Source of the DNA: Goniomonas avonlea
Taxonomy: Eukaryota > Cryptophyceae > Goniomonadida > Goniomonadaceae
Assembly (NCBI GenBank): GCA_003573635.1
Contig: QUTJ01031511.1
Coordinates: 1-12,376 of the forward strand
DNA length: 12,376 nucleotides
Direction of reading: 5' to 3'
Position numbers and translations under genes: made by a program. Each line of letters opens with the position of its first letter. Within the stretch, counting starts at the first letter, position 1. Positions 12,325 to 12,376 of the stretch are shown piece by piece. The notes under the pieces were generated by a model, which was given only the letters and a program-made list of their open reading frames with translations, ran no database searches and was not told the origin of the DNA.

Positions 12325-12376
12325 CTGTTATTTAAGATATTTCATGTCTTTAAGAGAGATATTTCAAAATAAACAC
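12325..12376. promoter_or_regulatory. Upstream region with repeated TGAAATATCT element
   Basis: In the sense of the 89-residue gene, TGAAATATCTCTCTTAAAG is followed shortly by TGAAATATCTTAAATAAC, so a core of about ten bases occurs twice within 45 bases. On the plus strand the distal copy matches the element upstream of the GIY-YIG nuclease at 7003-7018. Promoter activity is inferred. A plus-strand gene may begin just beyond the right edge. Confidence 0.4.

Overview
The window carries a compact, intron-poor virus-type gene set of the polinton-like virus (PLV) / virophage class: eukaryotic dsDNA viruses with a double-jelly-roll capsid. The diagnostic genes are a major capsid protein, a minor (penton) capsid protein, an A32/FtsK-type packaging ATPase, an adenain-like cysteine protease, and a 776-residue protein joining a TVpol-type polymerase-like domain to a superfamily 3 helicase. 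No protein-primed family B polymerase or retrovirus-type integrase is visible, which argues against a classical Maverick/Polinton or adintovirus, although the phospholipase A2-like protein and the small basic virion-type proteins recall adintoviruses. The host cannot be read from the sequence; a protist or alga, perhaps alongside a giant virus, is an inference.

Layout. Positions 1-2643 (minus strand) hold a fibre protein with phage-tail-fibre-type repeats (cut by the window edge), the major capsid protein and the packaging ATPase. A plus-strand phospholipase A2-like gene follows (2709-3383). A second minus-strand block (3426-6511) holds, in order of transcription, the penton-like protein, a 95-residue basic protein, the protease, and a 476-residue disordered Ser/Pro/Gln-rich protein. 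Two very small plus-strand genes (6565-6959) encode basic peptides with a hydrophobic centre. From 7033 onward the content is accessory and replicative: a GIY-YIG nuclease with a repeat-rich tail, a 98-residue basic protein, a T5orf172-like GIY-YIG nuclease, a strongly acidic GC-rich protein, the TVpol-helicase, and an 89-residue protein that looks like the detached tail of the GIY-YIG nuclease.

The most striking non-coding signal is a short AT-rich inverted repeat at nearly every gene boundary, usually 2-25 bases after a stop codon. The sequences differ but the architecture is the same (8-12 bp stems, mostly 3-10 base loops). This resembles the hairpin-directed transcript ends known from mimiviruses and their virophages. 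The main boundary with no hairpin, between the 95-residue gene and the protease, instead carries an A8 slippery run with an open -1 frame leading into the protease, so frameshift or coupled expression is plausible there.

Together the genes would make an icosahedral virion (capsid, penton, packaging motor, maturation protease, basic core or membrane-active peptides, phospholipase for entry, fibre for attachment) and replicate the genome with the TVpol-helicase. The acidic protein and the two nucleases are the likeliest regulatory or accessory parts.
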